Positions 22,226 to 33,650 of a stretch of 64,000 nucleotides of DNA are shown here, in pieces. A model generated the notes under the pieces. The model saw only the letters and a program-made list of their open reading frames with translations. It ran no database searches and was not told the DNA's origin. The position numbers and the translations under genes were made by a program. The number at the start of each line of letters is the position of its first letter. Position 1 is the stretch's first letter. Source of the stretch: Linnemannia schmuckeri (taxonomy: Eukaryota; Mortierellomycota; Mortierellomycetes; Mortierellales; Mortierellaceae); contig JANATG010000022.1 in NCBI GenBank assembly GCA_029449235.1, positions 186,001-250,000 on the forward strand, read 5' to 3'.

Positions 22226-24520
22226 CGGTTACTTATTCCGCCTGTTGCCCTTCCCCTCTCTCCTATGACTAAACTATGACTGGGATAAAGGAATGAGTGA
22301 CATTCTTGCCCCGATCGACTTTCACTCTGCTCCAGGGGTGACTGAGACATGGACCTCAACGATGAAAATAGACGCATCTGAGGGGTGTGAGCGCGCGAGA
22401 GACGAGAGAGAAAGTTTAGGACACAGAAACGCGTATCATGGAGGACATATGAAAAGAAGTACTTGATCAATAGAGGAACGCATTGTTAGGAACGTGCTTG
22501 ACAGTTGAGTGTTGAGGGGAGTCGCATTGACACTTTAACTACAGCTCTAGCACTCTTTTCCATTCATTGCCTCATCTCCATCTCTTTGCCACTCCTTCTA
22601 AACTACAACAACGTGAAAGTAGTGGACGTCCATTCACCCTCCTAATCACCCACCTATCATGACAAATTGGTCGAGGTTCAAATAACAAAATAAAGGAAAA
22701 AGAGAGCAACTACAAACCAGACCAAACCACAACAACAAGCTCAATTGCTCACTTTTTATTTTTTATTTTTCACTGTTGCTGTTGACATCGATGGCTCTCT
22801 GTTACAAACAAGAGCGAGCAAAAAGAGAATGAGAGTAAGAAGCAAGAGAGAGAAGGAGGAACCATGCTCTTATTTTATTTCCTATGTTTTGATTTCACAT
22901 TCTCCGTACGTTTCCAGGGATCCCCGTCCTTCTTCGTGTTCATAATTCTACTCCCGCTTCTGCCGCCTTTTGACTTTTTCTCCTCCTCATTTGCACAATT
23001 CACTCAATGTTCAAAAGAAAGGTACAAAAAATGAAAGAGATATAAAAACAACTTGAATGAAGAAAAAAGACGTTGTGAGAGCTGGATGTGTTGACTAATT
23101 GCATTATCCAACCGAGAAACCTTGTTGGAACAATAATATAGCCCGAGGGGAGTAGAATACAAGAAGAGGAGCTCCAGAGGACCCTAATGATAAAGTAGGT
23201 CGTCGTAGTTACAGAGGTAAGTGGGCAGGAAACATGAGGGCAAGAAAGAGAAGGAAGGAGGAGGGGGCCACTATTTTATTTTGTCAGAATGCAGGGTCCA
23301 GAGCTGTTACGACTAGCTTGTCTTTGTTCTGACCAGTGCAATAAGCTCCTGTAAATTAGGGCATTTATTATTTTCCTGCTGACAGAGAATTTGACCATTC
23401 CACTCTTGGCCGCCATTCGTCTTCACACTTTGAAAAAGGGGAGACATGACAAGGACCAAAAAATATGCTGACCAAGAAGTGTGTACATGTGTGAGTTAGC
23501 CACATTTTTATTTTTCTGTGTTTTGTGGGATGGAAGCATATTTCTTCTCTTTTCCTACCTGTCATTTTTCACCCGCTTCCACATGGGTTTGGAGTTTGGG
23601 CAAAACCAAGAAAGAGTTTGGAATGGGCAAGACAGAGCAGAGCCATTACTTCTTTCTTTGTTTTTGTTTGTGTATTATTGTGGATAGTGAATGAGGAGAT
23701 GGATATTAAGAAATATAAATGTGAACACAAACAAATAATAAAAACTCTTTTCTATCTCCAAGAAGGGGAGATGAAAGAGAAAGAGAAAAAATGATGTCTA
23801 TTTTGCACACGAGCAAAAAAAAAAAAAGAGAGAAAGACAAGGAAGGGGAGGAAGGAGGAGTAGGTATGAGAGAAATGGTATTTTGGTGGAGAGTCTTTTG
23901 TTGTTTTCCTTGTGGCACATTGGCTATTGTATGAGTGTTGGTGCTGTCCATGGTCCAAAAACAAACATAGGCAAGGTAGGGAAAAGTAAAGTAAGGCAAT
24001 GCTGCAAGCTAGAAGAAAGAGGTACGTACATGAGTCTTTGTTTTTGCTCTGACCGGAGGAACTCGATTGCATGTTATCATTGGGGCAATCAGTGACTGTA
24101 TGAAGGAGGTGTTGCATAAGGATACAGAAATGGCAATTGTGAAAGATAGGGACTAGCAAGGTAGGTTAGAGATGGTTTGGTTCCAATTGCTACATACCGA
24201 AGGGAGTCGAGTATTCCGTGGTCCATGGTCTATGTGATGCAGGAGAATTAGAGTCGCCGGGAGTTGCTCCTTTATTTAAAGGGGGTGGATGAGCCAAGAA
24301 GGGACAAAGAAAGGGAAGAGTGATGTTCATTAACCTTGCGCGGGTGTTCACTTCTCGAACAACCAACAATTAATGTTTCTGTTGATGATTTGACATGCTC
24401 CTGAATAAGCCCTTTGTCCGTTCGTTTCGTTACAAGAGGGGAGACCCCTAGCTTTCATCAACAATATATTGTTATTACTGTTGATATTTGCATTTCAATT
24501 GCTCCTCCTCCCGCGCTTTT

Positions 24521-24688
24521 CGCTCTCTTCTCTCCTTCACGCCTCCCTCTCTCTCCCTCTCTCTCCCTCTCTCTTCTTTTTCTCTTGCCTCTCCTCTCTC
24601 TCGTTCACCATCCCTTTCTCCTCTTCCTCTTGTCATTCCCCTCCCAACTCATCAACTTCTCCTTTGCCTTTCCTCCTCTCTCCGACCA

Positions 24689-24694
<6 letters not shown>
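24521..24694. repeat. Pyrimidine (CT) tract
   Basis: Almost uninterrupted C/T on the plus strand, including CTCTCTCC repeats at 24538-24575. It lies directly before the 53-T homopolymer and upstream of the PH-domain gene. Such tracts precede several genes in this window. Confidence 0.8.

Positions 24695-24747
<53 letters not shown>
24695..24747. repeat. Homopolymer: 53 T
   Basis: An uninterrupted run of about 53 T, the longest homopolymer in the window. It is about 715 bp upstream of the PH-domain gene start. Length in a single assembly is uncertain because such runs are error-prone. Confidence 0.85.
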
Positions 24748-25462
24748 CATTCGTTCATCACTCACTCTTCCATCACACTCGATCCTCTTGTTATACCCTT
24801 ATCCTCCTCTCACTTTGCCTTGATCCCCACACCCCTGCCTACGACACCCTTTTGAATGACCTGCTAGAAACCAACCTTGGTCTGGGTTGTCATTCGTCCT
24901 CGCCCTTCCTTACTTGTGTCCCATCGTGTCTCCTACTCTTGGGTATGCAACTCACCTTCTGTTCTAAACAACAACAGCTACAACAACAACAACCTTTATG
25001 TCTAGTTGACACAAACGCCGCCGTTTTGTTTATTTCCAATAACCCTGATACTAACGGAGAGACACCTGGTTACCCTGACTTGACCTGATATCCCTTTCAC
25101 TTAATAGATCGCAATAATAAAAGGGCTAATTATCCCTTCTCTGCGTGGCACTTAATATCCCGTCAACAATCGATACAACAACAACGACTACTATACTTCA
25201 TACAACAACTATACCCTCAGTATCGCTAACCACCACCACCAGTCGTTCGTTAATCCATTCTCGCACCCTTCTACTTTACAGCTTTCCCCTTGTACGAACC
25301 CTTCCCTTTCTTTCTTCCTATTTCATTCCCACACATCGTACATACTTCGTCTCGTCCAAACAGCCACACCATACACCATCCACAAAAACATAAAAGAACA
25401 GAGCAGGACGGAACAGTGCACACGGACTGACAAATAAGACAAAAAACAACGACACCAGAGCA

Positions 25463-28400
25463 ATGCCCATCGCCACCCTCAACCCCTTTAAAAACTCGAG
25501 CCAGTCCGACCTCCGCCTCAACAACAATCTCCATAACCACAGCAGCACAAACAGGCTCGACTCTTTTAATTTCCTCAAGAGCAATAACGGCAGCAGCAAC
25601 CATCTCCGTTACAACAACAATAGCAACAACAATAGTAGCAACAGCAACAGCAACAGCAACAGCACGACCCCAACGACCCCGACTCCTTCCTCGCCTTCCC
25701 TTTCGCCTGCTCTTCTTTATCAGCATCGGTTAGATACCGATAGCAATAACGGTAACAGTCCATACACCTTCAATCCCAGCCCCTCGCTGACGCTCATGAC
25801 CACAACCGACGACGAGTCGTCTTCCTCCGCCAGTTTCCGCACACGGCCACGTCAGCTTAGTAAACCCAGCGCAATGCCCTCTCCCCTCGGCAGCAGTAGC
25901 AACAACCATAACAACAGCAGTTATAAAGGCAATGGAAGTTCTTTGGCGCTCTCGAGCTTTCCCTTTCTCTCTACCTCCGACAAGAGCAGCAGCACTGTCC
26001 TCCACCCACACGATGGAAATCACCCTTATGGCCACACCACCAATAGCAACAACAATAACAGCAATAACAACAACAGTAACTCTCACGCTGCCCTCAGTCT
26101 GCCACCCACCACGCAGTTACGAGTTCGACACCTGGAGCGCAATTCGACGTATGCGGGGTATCTGACAAAGTTCTCGTCGAGGACGTTCTTCTCGCGCAAG
26201 CAGTGGAAGCGACGCTACTTTATCCTCAGCCAAAAGTCGCTCCACTGTTTCAAGTCCTCGGACCCACAGCACCCATTGCTCGAGTCCATCACACTCTGTC
26301 CTGACACCATTATCTGTGTCACCGACATGTTTGCAGGAAAACGGTTCTGTCTCCAGATCAGCTGTCCGGGCGAAAAGAACTGGTATGTGCTCGCCGACAC
26401 TGCCACCGAAATGTCTGGCTGGCTGCGCGAACTCAAGGGGACCGTTCAACGTGTCCGCACCCTCCAGATTGACTCGCGCCCTCCCACCCTCTACTCCGAG
26501 TCCTCTGAGATCTCCGATATGACTTCCGTCTCAGGTCTTCGTGGTGTGCCTCACGTTCCAGCTATCCCTAGTCAGTACGAGGCCTTGGACGGACATACTC
26601 GACCGCTTCCAGGATCCACACGTCACGGTGCATCTCCTTCAACGGCGTCTTTTTACTCTGTGCAGGGTAGTTTAGACGCTTACAACGGACAGGCTAAAAG
26701 TCTCAGTCCGCCGCCTCGACCTATTACACCCAAGCCTTCAACGCCCACGCCAGGATCGGTACCGCAGCATCAGCACCAGAGAAACCAGGGATTACTGCAG
26801 GCGCACTCACACGGACAGCCTCACGGACTTTCGCACTCACCGTCTAACGCTGATCCTATGCCCGTCCCAGAACCCAGGAGGAGACGAAACAGTTCTCTGT
26901 CAGCCGGCCAGCCTGTAACGGATTATGCGAGCTTTGGATCTGTCATGGCTCGTGCAGAGGTATTGGCGGAGGCACAGAAGGAGTCATCATCGTCTTCCTG
27001 GTCAATACCAGCGAAATACGAAGGCGTTAGCAGCGGTAGTGCGACTCTCTCCCGGAGCAAACGAGATTCGGCCGTATCGACAATGTCCAGCATGTCCTCA
27101 GCAAGCAACAGCTACAGGATGTCAAGCATGGTCGACCGTTCGGAAGCAATGGCTTCTGTCTCGCATCGAAGCACTCAACGACTTATGGGTAGCCCCTCTC
27201 GTCCTATGAGCCCTGTTTCTTCTCGACCCCTGAGCCCCAGCATGACCAGGACAAGCCCAAGGAGCTCTTTGGTCATTTCGCCCCCACCACGGAGTATCCA
27301 TCGGCCAGCCAGTGTTGCGATCCGACACTCAACGCAGATCCTCCCTCCACCCCAGATAATTACGGCTGGTCTTTCATCTCAGTACTCTGCTGGCAGCCCG
27401 CTGAGCTCTAACCCACCAACATCCAGCCTGCCTGCAACACCTGATTCAGTCGGAAGCAACCACCAGCAAATGTATTCAGGATCGCTCTCCCGTATCACAA
27501 GTCTCCGTCACCAACGGGATTTGCCATCAAACCGACAGAGCATGATCAGCCTCTCATCCAACCACTCGGGGATCCCCACTGGCACGGGATCACTTCAGGA
27601 GCGCGTTCAGCGGAGCTCATCTAGGACAAGCATTATGAGACCGTCAATGCCATCTGCAACAACAGGAGTCCAGTTACTACACTCAAAATCGTCCACAGAT
27701 TGGACCTACGCTAGTCGTCCCTTGTCTCCGACACCTTCTTTGGCCTCTGCTCCTACTCTTCCTCTGCCACAGCCACCCAGATCGAACTCGAGCTCTCCCA
27801 GCAAGGAACCTACCCCATCGATCACCTCGACATCGTCCCAGTCATCTGCGACAACATCACAATCGCAGTCAACAGACCGAGAGCCATCACGCCGTGCATC
27901 GAGCGTTCCTCGCCATCATGAGCTCGACCTGACGATTCCCAGCCGGTCCAAGGCACGAGCTAGATCTGCATCTCAGGAAGCTGCTGTTCTGGTTTCGAAA
28001 CTGAACGACGTACATTTGACTCGCAAAGCATCAACGCCCTCCCCACGACTCAGCGCTGTTATTGCGCCAAGTCAAGTTTCTTCGCCAACAAGCCCTGGAT
28101 CAGGGACTGAGAGCGGTAGTCATCGCCATCTTCGACAAATGTCGTTGCCCCTCCAGTCCATGTATGTTTTACCTGATCCTCCGGCTCGGGAGGCACCAGC
28201 CCACCCGACCAGCTCCACCTCATCTTCGCCTTCTCGATCTCTCAAACAGCGTTCTTCAGGGTCCAGTAATTCTCTTAGACCATTGTCGTCGGTAGTGGGA
28301 CAGCAGATTCCGTCATTGGGCGGTGGAGTTGCACGGAGACCTTCTAATACCTCTGTATCATTACCGGGAAGTTCCAATCGGGACTCGATCGTCAAGACAG

Positions 28401-28882
28401 CAGGTAGTAGCAGTAGTGGTGGCAGCCACCAACATCACCAGCCCCACCGACATTCGGTTCAGATTGTGCCATTGCAAACTGTCCTTCCTGCACCTCCAAC
28501 AACCGCATTGCCCTCAAAGCCCAACGAGCCCAGCGAGGGCAGTAGTGGCAAGAAGGAGAAGCGGATCAGTAGTGCTCACCAAGCAAGCGCCTCCACGACA
28601 TCTACAACAACTACCGGAACTGGGTTCGGTGCCATTCTCGAGGAGGAAGAGGAGGAGGAAGAAGATGACGACGAGGATGACGACGAGGACGAGAGCGAGT
28701 TTGGAACGAGCTTGCCGTTTGAAGAACTGGAAGCGGTGAAGCAGTCGACGGATCAGGATATCGATCAGGATAGCACTGCGACAACGCCGACGACTAGTCT
28801 TGGTGTGCGACCCGAGTACTATGCAACCAAAGAGCGGACGGTGGTCGAGTACATCTTTCCTAGTGAGGCCTTCCCCGTCTAG
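25463..28882 (+). CDS. PH-domain protein, Ser-rich, 1139 residues
   Basis: Intronless frame of 1139 residues. A pleckstrin-homology domain spans residues ~225-333: it opens with YAGYLTKFSSRTFFSRKQWK, continues RRYFILSQKSLHCFK, and closes with the conserved Trp helix MSGWLRELKGTVQ. PH domains bind phosphoinositides or proteins, so a membrane-associated adaptor role is likely. Both flanks are low complexity. The N-terminus is Asn/Ser-rich with perfect and imperfect AAC/AGC repeats (25590-25665, 26038-26085), the long C-terminal part is Ser/Pro-rich, and near the end there is an acidic block of Glu then Asp (28640-28700). No enzymatic domain was seen. The ATG at 25463 follows an A-rich leader. 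Targets and pathway cannot be inferred; Ser/Pro richness suggests phosphorylation. Confidence 0.85.
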   Translation: MPIATLNPFKNSSQSDLRLNNNLHNHSSTNRLDSFNFLKSNNGSSNHLRYNNNSNNNSSNSNSNSNSTTPTTPTPSSPSLSPALLYQHRLDTDSNNGNSPYTFNPSPSLTLMTTTDDESSSSASFRTRPRQLSKPSAMPSPLGSSSNNHNNSSYKGNGSSLALSSFPFLSTSDKSSSTVLHPHDGNHPYGHTTNSNNNNSNNNNSNSHAALSLPPTTQLRVRHLERNSTYAGYLTKFSSRTFFSRKQWKRRYFILSQKSLHCFKSSDPQHPLLESITLCPDTIICVTDMFAGKRFCLQISCPGEKNWYVLADTATEMSGWLRELKGTVQRVRTLQIDSRPPTLYSESSEISDMTSVSGLRGVPHVPAIPSQYEALDGHTRPLPGSTRHGASPSTASFYSVQGSLDAYNGQAKSLSPPPRPITPKPSTPTPGSVPQHQHQRNQGLLQAHSHGQPHGLSHSPSNADPMPVPEPRRRRNSSLSAGQPVTDYASFGSVMARAEVLAEAQKESSSSSWSIPAKYEGVSSGSATLSRSKRDSAVSTMSSMSSASNSYRMSSMVDRSEAMASVSHRSTQRLMGSPSRPMSPVSSRPLSPSMTRTSPRSSLVISPPPRSIHRPASVAIRHSTQILPPPQIITAGLSSQYSAGSPLSSNPPTSSLPATPDSVGSNHQQMYSGSLSRITSLRHQRDLPSNRQSMISLSSNHSGIPTGTGSLQERVQRSSSRTSIMRPSMPSATTGVQLLHSKSSTDWTYASRPLSPTPSLASAPTLPLPQPPRSNSSSPSKEPTPSITSTSSQSSATTSQSQSTDREPSRRASSVPRHHELDLTIPSRSKARARSASQEAAVLVSKLNDVHLTRKASTPSPRLSAVIAPSQVSSPTSPGSGTESGSHRHLRQMSLPLQSMYVLPDPPAREAPAHPTSSTSSSPSRSLKQRSSGSSNSLRPLSSVVGQQIPSLGGGVARRPSNTSVSLPGSSNRDSIVKTAGSSSSGGSHQHHQPHRHSVQIVPLQTVLPAPPTTALPSKPNEPSEGSSGKKEKRISSAHQASASTTSTTTTGTGFGAILEEEEEEEEDDDEDDDEDESEFGTSLPFEELEAVKQSTDQDIDQDSTATTPTTSLGVRPEYYATKERTVVEYIFPSEAFPV

Positions 28883-29301
28883 ATATCTCTCCTAGGGTGT
28901 CGCATTTGGTTCTTTAATTTATTATCTTTACAGTTATCCTTACCTTTGTGTCAATTAGTTTAGTCGCCCTTCCCCCAGCATTTCCCCTATTACTACTACC
29001 AACTACCCATACCATGTCATATTTTCTCAACCACTCTCATTAGAACTGTTTTTCTCCCTCCCAATGAAAAAAGGAAACAACTCCCACAACTGTGAAAGAC
29101 AAAACTAAATAGCATTTGACCCGTGGTGTTGTGGTGATGTTCCACGTGACACAACTAAAAACCCCTGTTCAACCGGAGAAAGGAGAAGTTCACGTTTCTC
29201 TTCACACTCCACTCACCCATCCCAACTTTTTCTGGCTTTCCCATTCACCGGCTCCCGTCTCAACTCAGACCGCACAGCACACTCTCTAAAACAATCCAAG
29301 C
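28883..29301. promoter_or_regulatory. Tandem intergenic region between the PH gene and the UVR-motif gene
   Basis: This spacer must hold the 3' UTR of the PH gene and the promoter of the next gene. It contains CACGTG (in TTCCACGTGACAC at about 29140), an E-box type palindrome bound by bHLH factors in fungi. No other clear signal is visible. Confidence 0.35.
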
Positions 29302-32300
29302 ATGAGCAACTCTTTCAACGGCGTCCGTCTAGGGTCCGACCACCACGAATATGACGACGATAGCCACCACAACGACGACCATGAGGATGACGGCAGCAAG
29401 GAGCACACTCAACTCCTGCAGCAAGACAACAGAGACACTTTGAGAGCCATCAACCGACGTAATGGCAATAGGAGTATGGTCCATTCCTTATATGCTTCTC
29501 CAGAACACTCTGTCTCTCATAGGAGGCAGGCTTCTGTCCCCGGGTCTTCTACTCACGGTATGCGATGTCAACAAACGCAAGTCTGCATGCTTTACCGTGG
29601 AATTCCAACAGTGTCACTCTTCCCTTTGAATAGCGTTCATATTAATATACCGACCGCGTCACCTTTTCATTGGTGATTTTTAGTAGAGCCCCACAGCAGC
29701 AGCAGCAGCAGTCGAGGAGCAGCACCGTTGTTTATGAACAATGTTGCCGGATTGTGGAACAACGACACGATCAAAGACCACCACCGGAACGAAACTGACG
29801 GAAGCATTGGTAGTATTGGAGCGATTCATCGTCGGAATAACACCGCGAATTCTAGGCCTACTTCTAGCCTAATTCTGGACGACGACGCGACGCCCCCGTT
29901 GCCTTGGAAAGAGCCAGTGGGCCAGTTCGCGGCAACTGATCGGCTTAGTGCTAGTCAAAGGTTTAGTATGGATTCTATTGCTGATGTTGGAGGTAATACT
30001 GACGCTGTTCGGGTTCTTCAGTTGCACAAGTCGGATTAAGGGCCAATTGAAGGACCGTTGCTGATAGGATCATGTCTATCCCCGTTCAATTTTTTTTCCG
30101 ACCGTTATGTAGCATTCGCCATGCCCTCAAGCCAACCGCCTCTGTCGGATTCTCAGTCCCTTCCACCCTCAACGTCTACAGAACTGGCGTCGATCGAGTC
30201 AAGTCTAAAAGTGACCTCTGTCAGCACACCTGCACCAGAGTCCAAGAAGCGACGGTGGGGACCAAAGTCCCAGAAAACTGCGGCAGTGGAGCCAGTAGTA
30301 CCCGAGGAAGAGTCGATCAAGGAATTGGTATTAACGGCGGAGGCAACTTCAGAAAAAGGCACACCATCATTCACTGAAGACACCACGGAGCCACTGTTCA
30401 GTCCGCATTCATACGATTCTTCCTCAACAACAACAGTAGTAACGATTCCATCGACACCCATCTCTGGTCAATTGTCACCAAAACAGAACAAGATTTCTCA
30501 GACTGGGGCTTCAAGTACTTTTGGGTTGTCAACACTTTCAGGGACAGGGAGAGGTCTGGTGTCTGGTTTGACATCCCTCAAGAACTCGATCATGATTCCA
30601 GCGTTGTTGTCGGTCCCTTCTTCGGCGACACCAGCCAATGGAAATAGCAGAGGCGATAGAACTCCTGAATCGTTGACAGGATCTCAGAGCAGTCTTCTGG
30701 AATTTTTGGAGGATTCTACTCAGCCATCATTTATGCAGCACCAGGAACACCGCCACCATCACCATCATCCTCAACATACTACCCACCGTCATAATCATCA
30801 GCAAACATCATCGAGATCGTCATCCACGGCATCTTCAGTAATGGGATCACCTTCTTTATTCCGAAGCATGGTTCTCCGCTTAGGGAACGACACCGAACAC
30901 TTTTCTAGTAGAGATACGGACGGATCGTATAGTATGTTCTTGGAGCGAAAGAAACCATCAACTGCTGCGACTCCCCATGACCGATCCAGGAAACAGAACC
31001 ATCATTATCACCATCACACCACCCGCCATTCGATGTTTGAACTCTCCCCAGAAATGAAGTCCACATCCCTTCATCAACAGCAGCAACTCGTTCAAAAGCA
31101 ATCACGACGGAAGCGCGTCGTCAGTCAGAACACCAGTGTAGCAACACAATCCCTAGCGACACACGAGCTGGAACTACAACAGCAGATGCAACGACAAAGT
31201 CAGCTTTCGATACGCAAGGTTGAGCTCTGCAAAGAGCTTCTGTCGCTTTACAGTCGGAGGAACAGTAGTGAGCAACGGCAGGAGGATGCGGTGAAGGCTG
31301 AGCGGTTTGAGGAAGCGGACGCGACCACGACAGCGATCAGCCAAGTTCAAGAGCGGATCTCGCAACTGGAGGGAATCTATGCTGACACAGACCGATCCTT
31401 GTGGGAGTGCAAGAAGCGACAGGATGAGCTGAGCAGAAAGATTTGCGAGCTCCACCCAATAGTCTTGCGAGAGATGGACGATTTGCGGCAGAAACGTGAG
31501 GCTGAGAGGGATCAGTTTGAGGCAGAGTTGAGGCAACGACGAGAAAGTGAGGTTGGAGTTCTTCAGGGTGAGAGAGACGAGATTGAGAAGGATCGGAGTG
31601 ACATTGCGCTGGAGCAGGACTTTTTGGGCAAAAACCAGAGTGAGTTGAAGCAGCGGATTGATGAGGAGACGCGGATTGATCAAGACGAACTCGATGATTT
31701 GAAGGGGAAGCGCAAGGCTAACAGAGTATGTATCATGCCCCCTACCGTTGACTCTTTGTGTATTATTTGGAGACTTATACTAATCGCTACCAACGTGCAT
31801 ATATTTCTGCCTGACGATAGTCCGAAATAGAAGAGCTGACAAGACGGTTGGAGCAACTGAACCAGAAGGACAAGGAGTGGGCTCTCGAGATTGCGACAGT
31901 TCAGCAGCGGATTCGCATCACTGAGGAACAGTTCAGCGAAAAATCCAAGGAGGTCATGCAGGACAAACAAAAGTTGGACCATCGAATCTCCGATCTTCAG
32001 AAACGGAGTCACCATCTCGACCGTCAAGAAGCACATCTCCAAAAGGTGGTTGAGGAAGGTGAGGTTGTCCAGGGCAAACTCCAGAGTGAGATCCAGGCGA
32101 TTGTTGCTCAGCAGGAGAATTTGGAGACTGTCCGCAAGATGTTTGGAGATGAGCTGGCAATTATTCATAAATTGCGGGCAGAGGAGGAAGGGTTCAGAGA
32201 GAAGGAGGCAGGGTGGAGTATACGATCGAGTCGGTGGACGCAGGATTTGGTAAAGCTGGAGAACAGGATCAAAAAGTTGACGGACAAGATCGCAGGGGAT

Positions 32301-33172
32301 CAGCGAGTTGTTGTTGAGCTTGAAGAGGGGGTTAAAGGGTTAGAGAAGCGTGTCAACCAAACCGAGTCCCTCAAGGTTCTGGCGGTACAACGTCGAGATT
32401 TCAAGCAGGCGTCGCACTACTCGGGAGAGCTTGCCAAACTCCGCGAGACGATAGTTCAACAACGAGAGGAGCTCGAGAGGCGAACAGGCGAGATAACATC
32501 TGGATCTACGCAGAAGGATCTGGCTGGATTGCAAAGGGAGTACGACGCCCTGAAAGGCAACCAGAAGCAGGAGCAGTTAGATATGTTCAAGGAGATTCAA
32601 ACAGTCACTACTGAGACGCTGGCTCAACTTTTGGTCACCTGCTCGAAGAAGCCAATGTCCAATGGTTCTTCCACCACCACTACATCTGCTGACAAAGCAA
32701 TTGTTGATTCTAAGGAGGAAGGTGACAGTTGGAACACTGCGGCAGGAGTTTTATTGAAAGAGTTGCGATCTGAGATCGAGAGTGTGCTGGAAGTTTCGCG
32801 GATACGATATGGACGCGAAACGACTGTTCCTATTGCGGCGGTGGATGCTAGTACAGCTGCGGCAGTAGCGAAAATAGCAGTAGTAGCAGAAGCGACGCCA
32901 ATATCGACGGTGGGCGAAGAAGAGTTTGTGGGCAAGGAGGAACAGAGGGCAGCATTGGAACGAGACATCCAGGCTGCGGTTGCGGAAGAGGACTATGCTA
33001 CTGCAGGTAGGTTTATCCTTTTTATATGTGTTTATGGGTTGAGAGCACAACCATGACAGCGAGGTGTAGGTATTATGACTATTCATTTCTCCACATTGCT
33101 GACGTTTAGATGTTTTTTGTTATTCTGCGTTTTCTTTTAGCCGAGCTTCAGGAACGGTTAGAAGCGCTGTAG
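29302..33172 (+). CDS. Coiled-coil protein with three UVR-like motifs (5 exons)
   Basis: Exons 29302-29557, 29687-29992, 30113-31725, 31821-33006 and 33141-33172 join in phase to 1130 residues. The first ~570 residues are disordered: Asp/His-rich start, Ser-rich and poly-His stretches, and an SPAP/KKRRWGPKSQK basic patch. From ~residue 530 it is predicted coiled coil (QRQ, EAERDQFEAELRQRRE and similar). Three UVR-like motifs are visible: AVKAERFEEADATTTAISQV (~578), AVQRRDFKQASHYSGELAKL (~914) and AAVAEEDYATAAELQERLEA at the very end, the last completed only by splicing the 32-nt final exon. UVR motifs are short helical hairpins named from UvrB/UvrC that mediate protein contacts. Intron 1 has tandem acceptors TAGTAG. 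Alternatively, if intron 29993-30112 is not spliced, the first two exons end at 30039 as a 202-residue protein and a second gene starts at 30121; the 81-bp gap makes this less likely. Confidence 0.72.
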
Positions 33173-33650
33173 GTATTTGCTTTAACTGAGATAGTATCTT
33201 GAATGTGGATCAACATACCCTCGAGCGATGGTCGTGCACAACTTTTTTTTTTGTTGTTATCGCCAATGGTGCTTTTTCTGCCAAAGTGATCGAATCGAGG
33301 TAGAGAAGCGACGGGAAGAATATCGACGATCTGTCAGCATGAGTCGATTTGCCATGCTTAATGGTCACGTGTGGCTGGCCTCTGATTGGACCGTCTGTGT
33401 TTTTGAGTGCGATGTGCGGGCAGCGAACACAAACAACGGAGTACATAAAGCACGCCTTCGTTCCTCGTCCAACAGATCTTGTCTTTCTTTTGTTTTCTTT
33501 CATTCATTCATCAACACTTCACATCCTCTGCGCGAAAAGGATCATTACAGGAGACTCATTCAACCACCACAACAACAAGGGATAAACTTCTTCTTGGACA
33601 ACGAACCACCACAGAAACAATAACAACAGCAAAGAGGAACACTCACAGTC
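33173..33650. promoter_or_regulatory. Promoter region of the methionyl-tRNA synthetase gene
   Basis: Intergenic stretch with a T run (33242-33253), TC-rich DNA (33475-33500) and a CAA/ACA-rich leader right before the ATG at 33651. CACGTG occurs at about 33366 in GGTCACGTGTGG. No gene is seen in it. Confidence 0.35.

Larger units (their letters stand above)
20522..25462. other. Long gene-poor region (about 4.9 kb)
   Basis: No solid gene was found. A 69-residue basic minus-strand frame (20870-21079) and a RING-like fragment (listed separately) are the only protein-like signals. From 24500 on, the sequence becomes a pyrimidine tract with a 53-T run, then CAA/ACA-rich DNA leading into the PH-domain gene, and is probably its promoter and 5' leader. 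Open frames across the T run (24414-25088) are translations of low-complexity DNA. Confidence 0.45.

Noticed and set aside
24414..25088. Long plus-strand open frame across the poly-T and CT tract
   Set aside because: It is a translation of homopolymer and pyrimidine-rich DNA (Phe, Ser, Leu, Pro only) open in all three frames; no domain and no start context.
30121..31830. Separate gene starting at ATG 30121
   Set aside because: Only 81 bp follow the upstream stop, while an intron 29993-30112 joins both frames in correct phase; kept as an alternative in the feature text.
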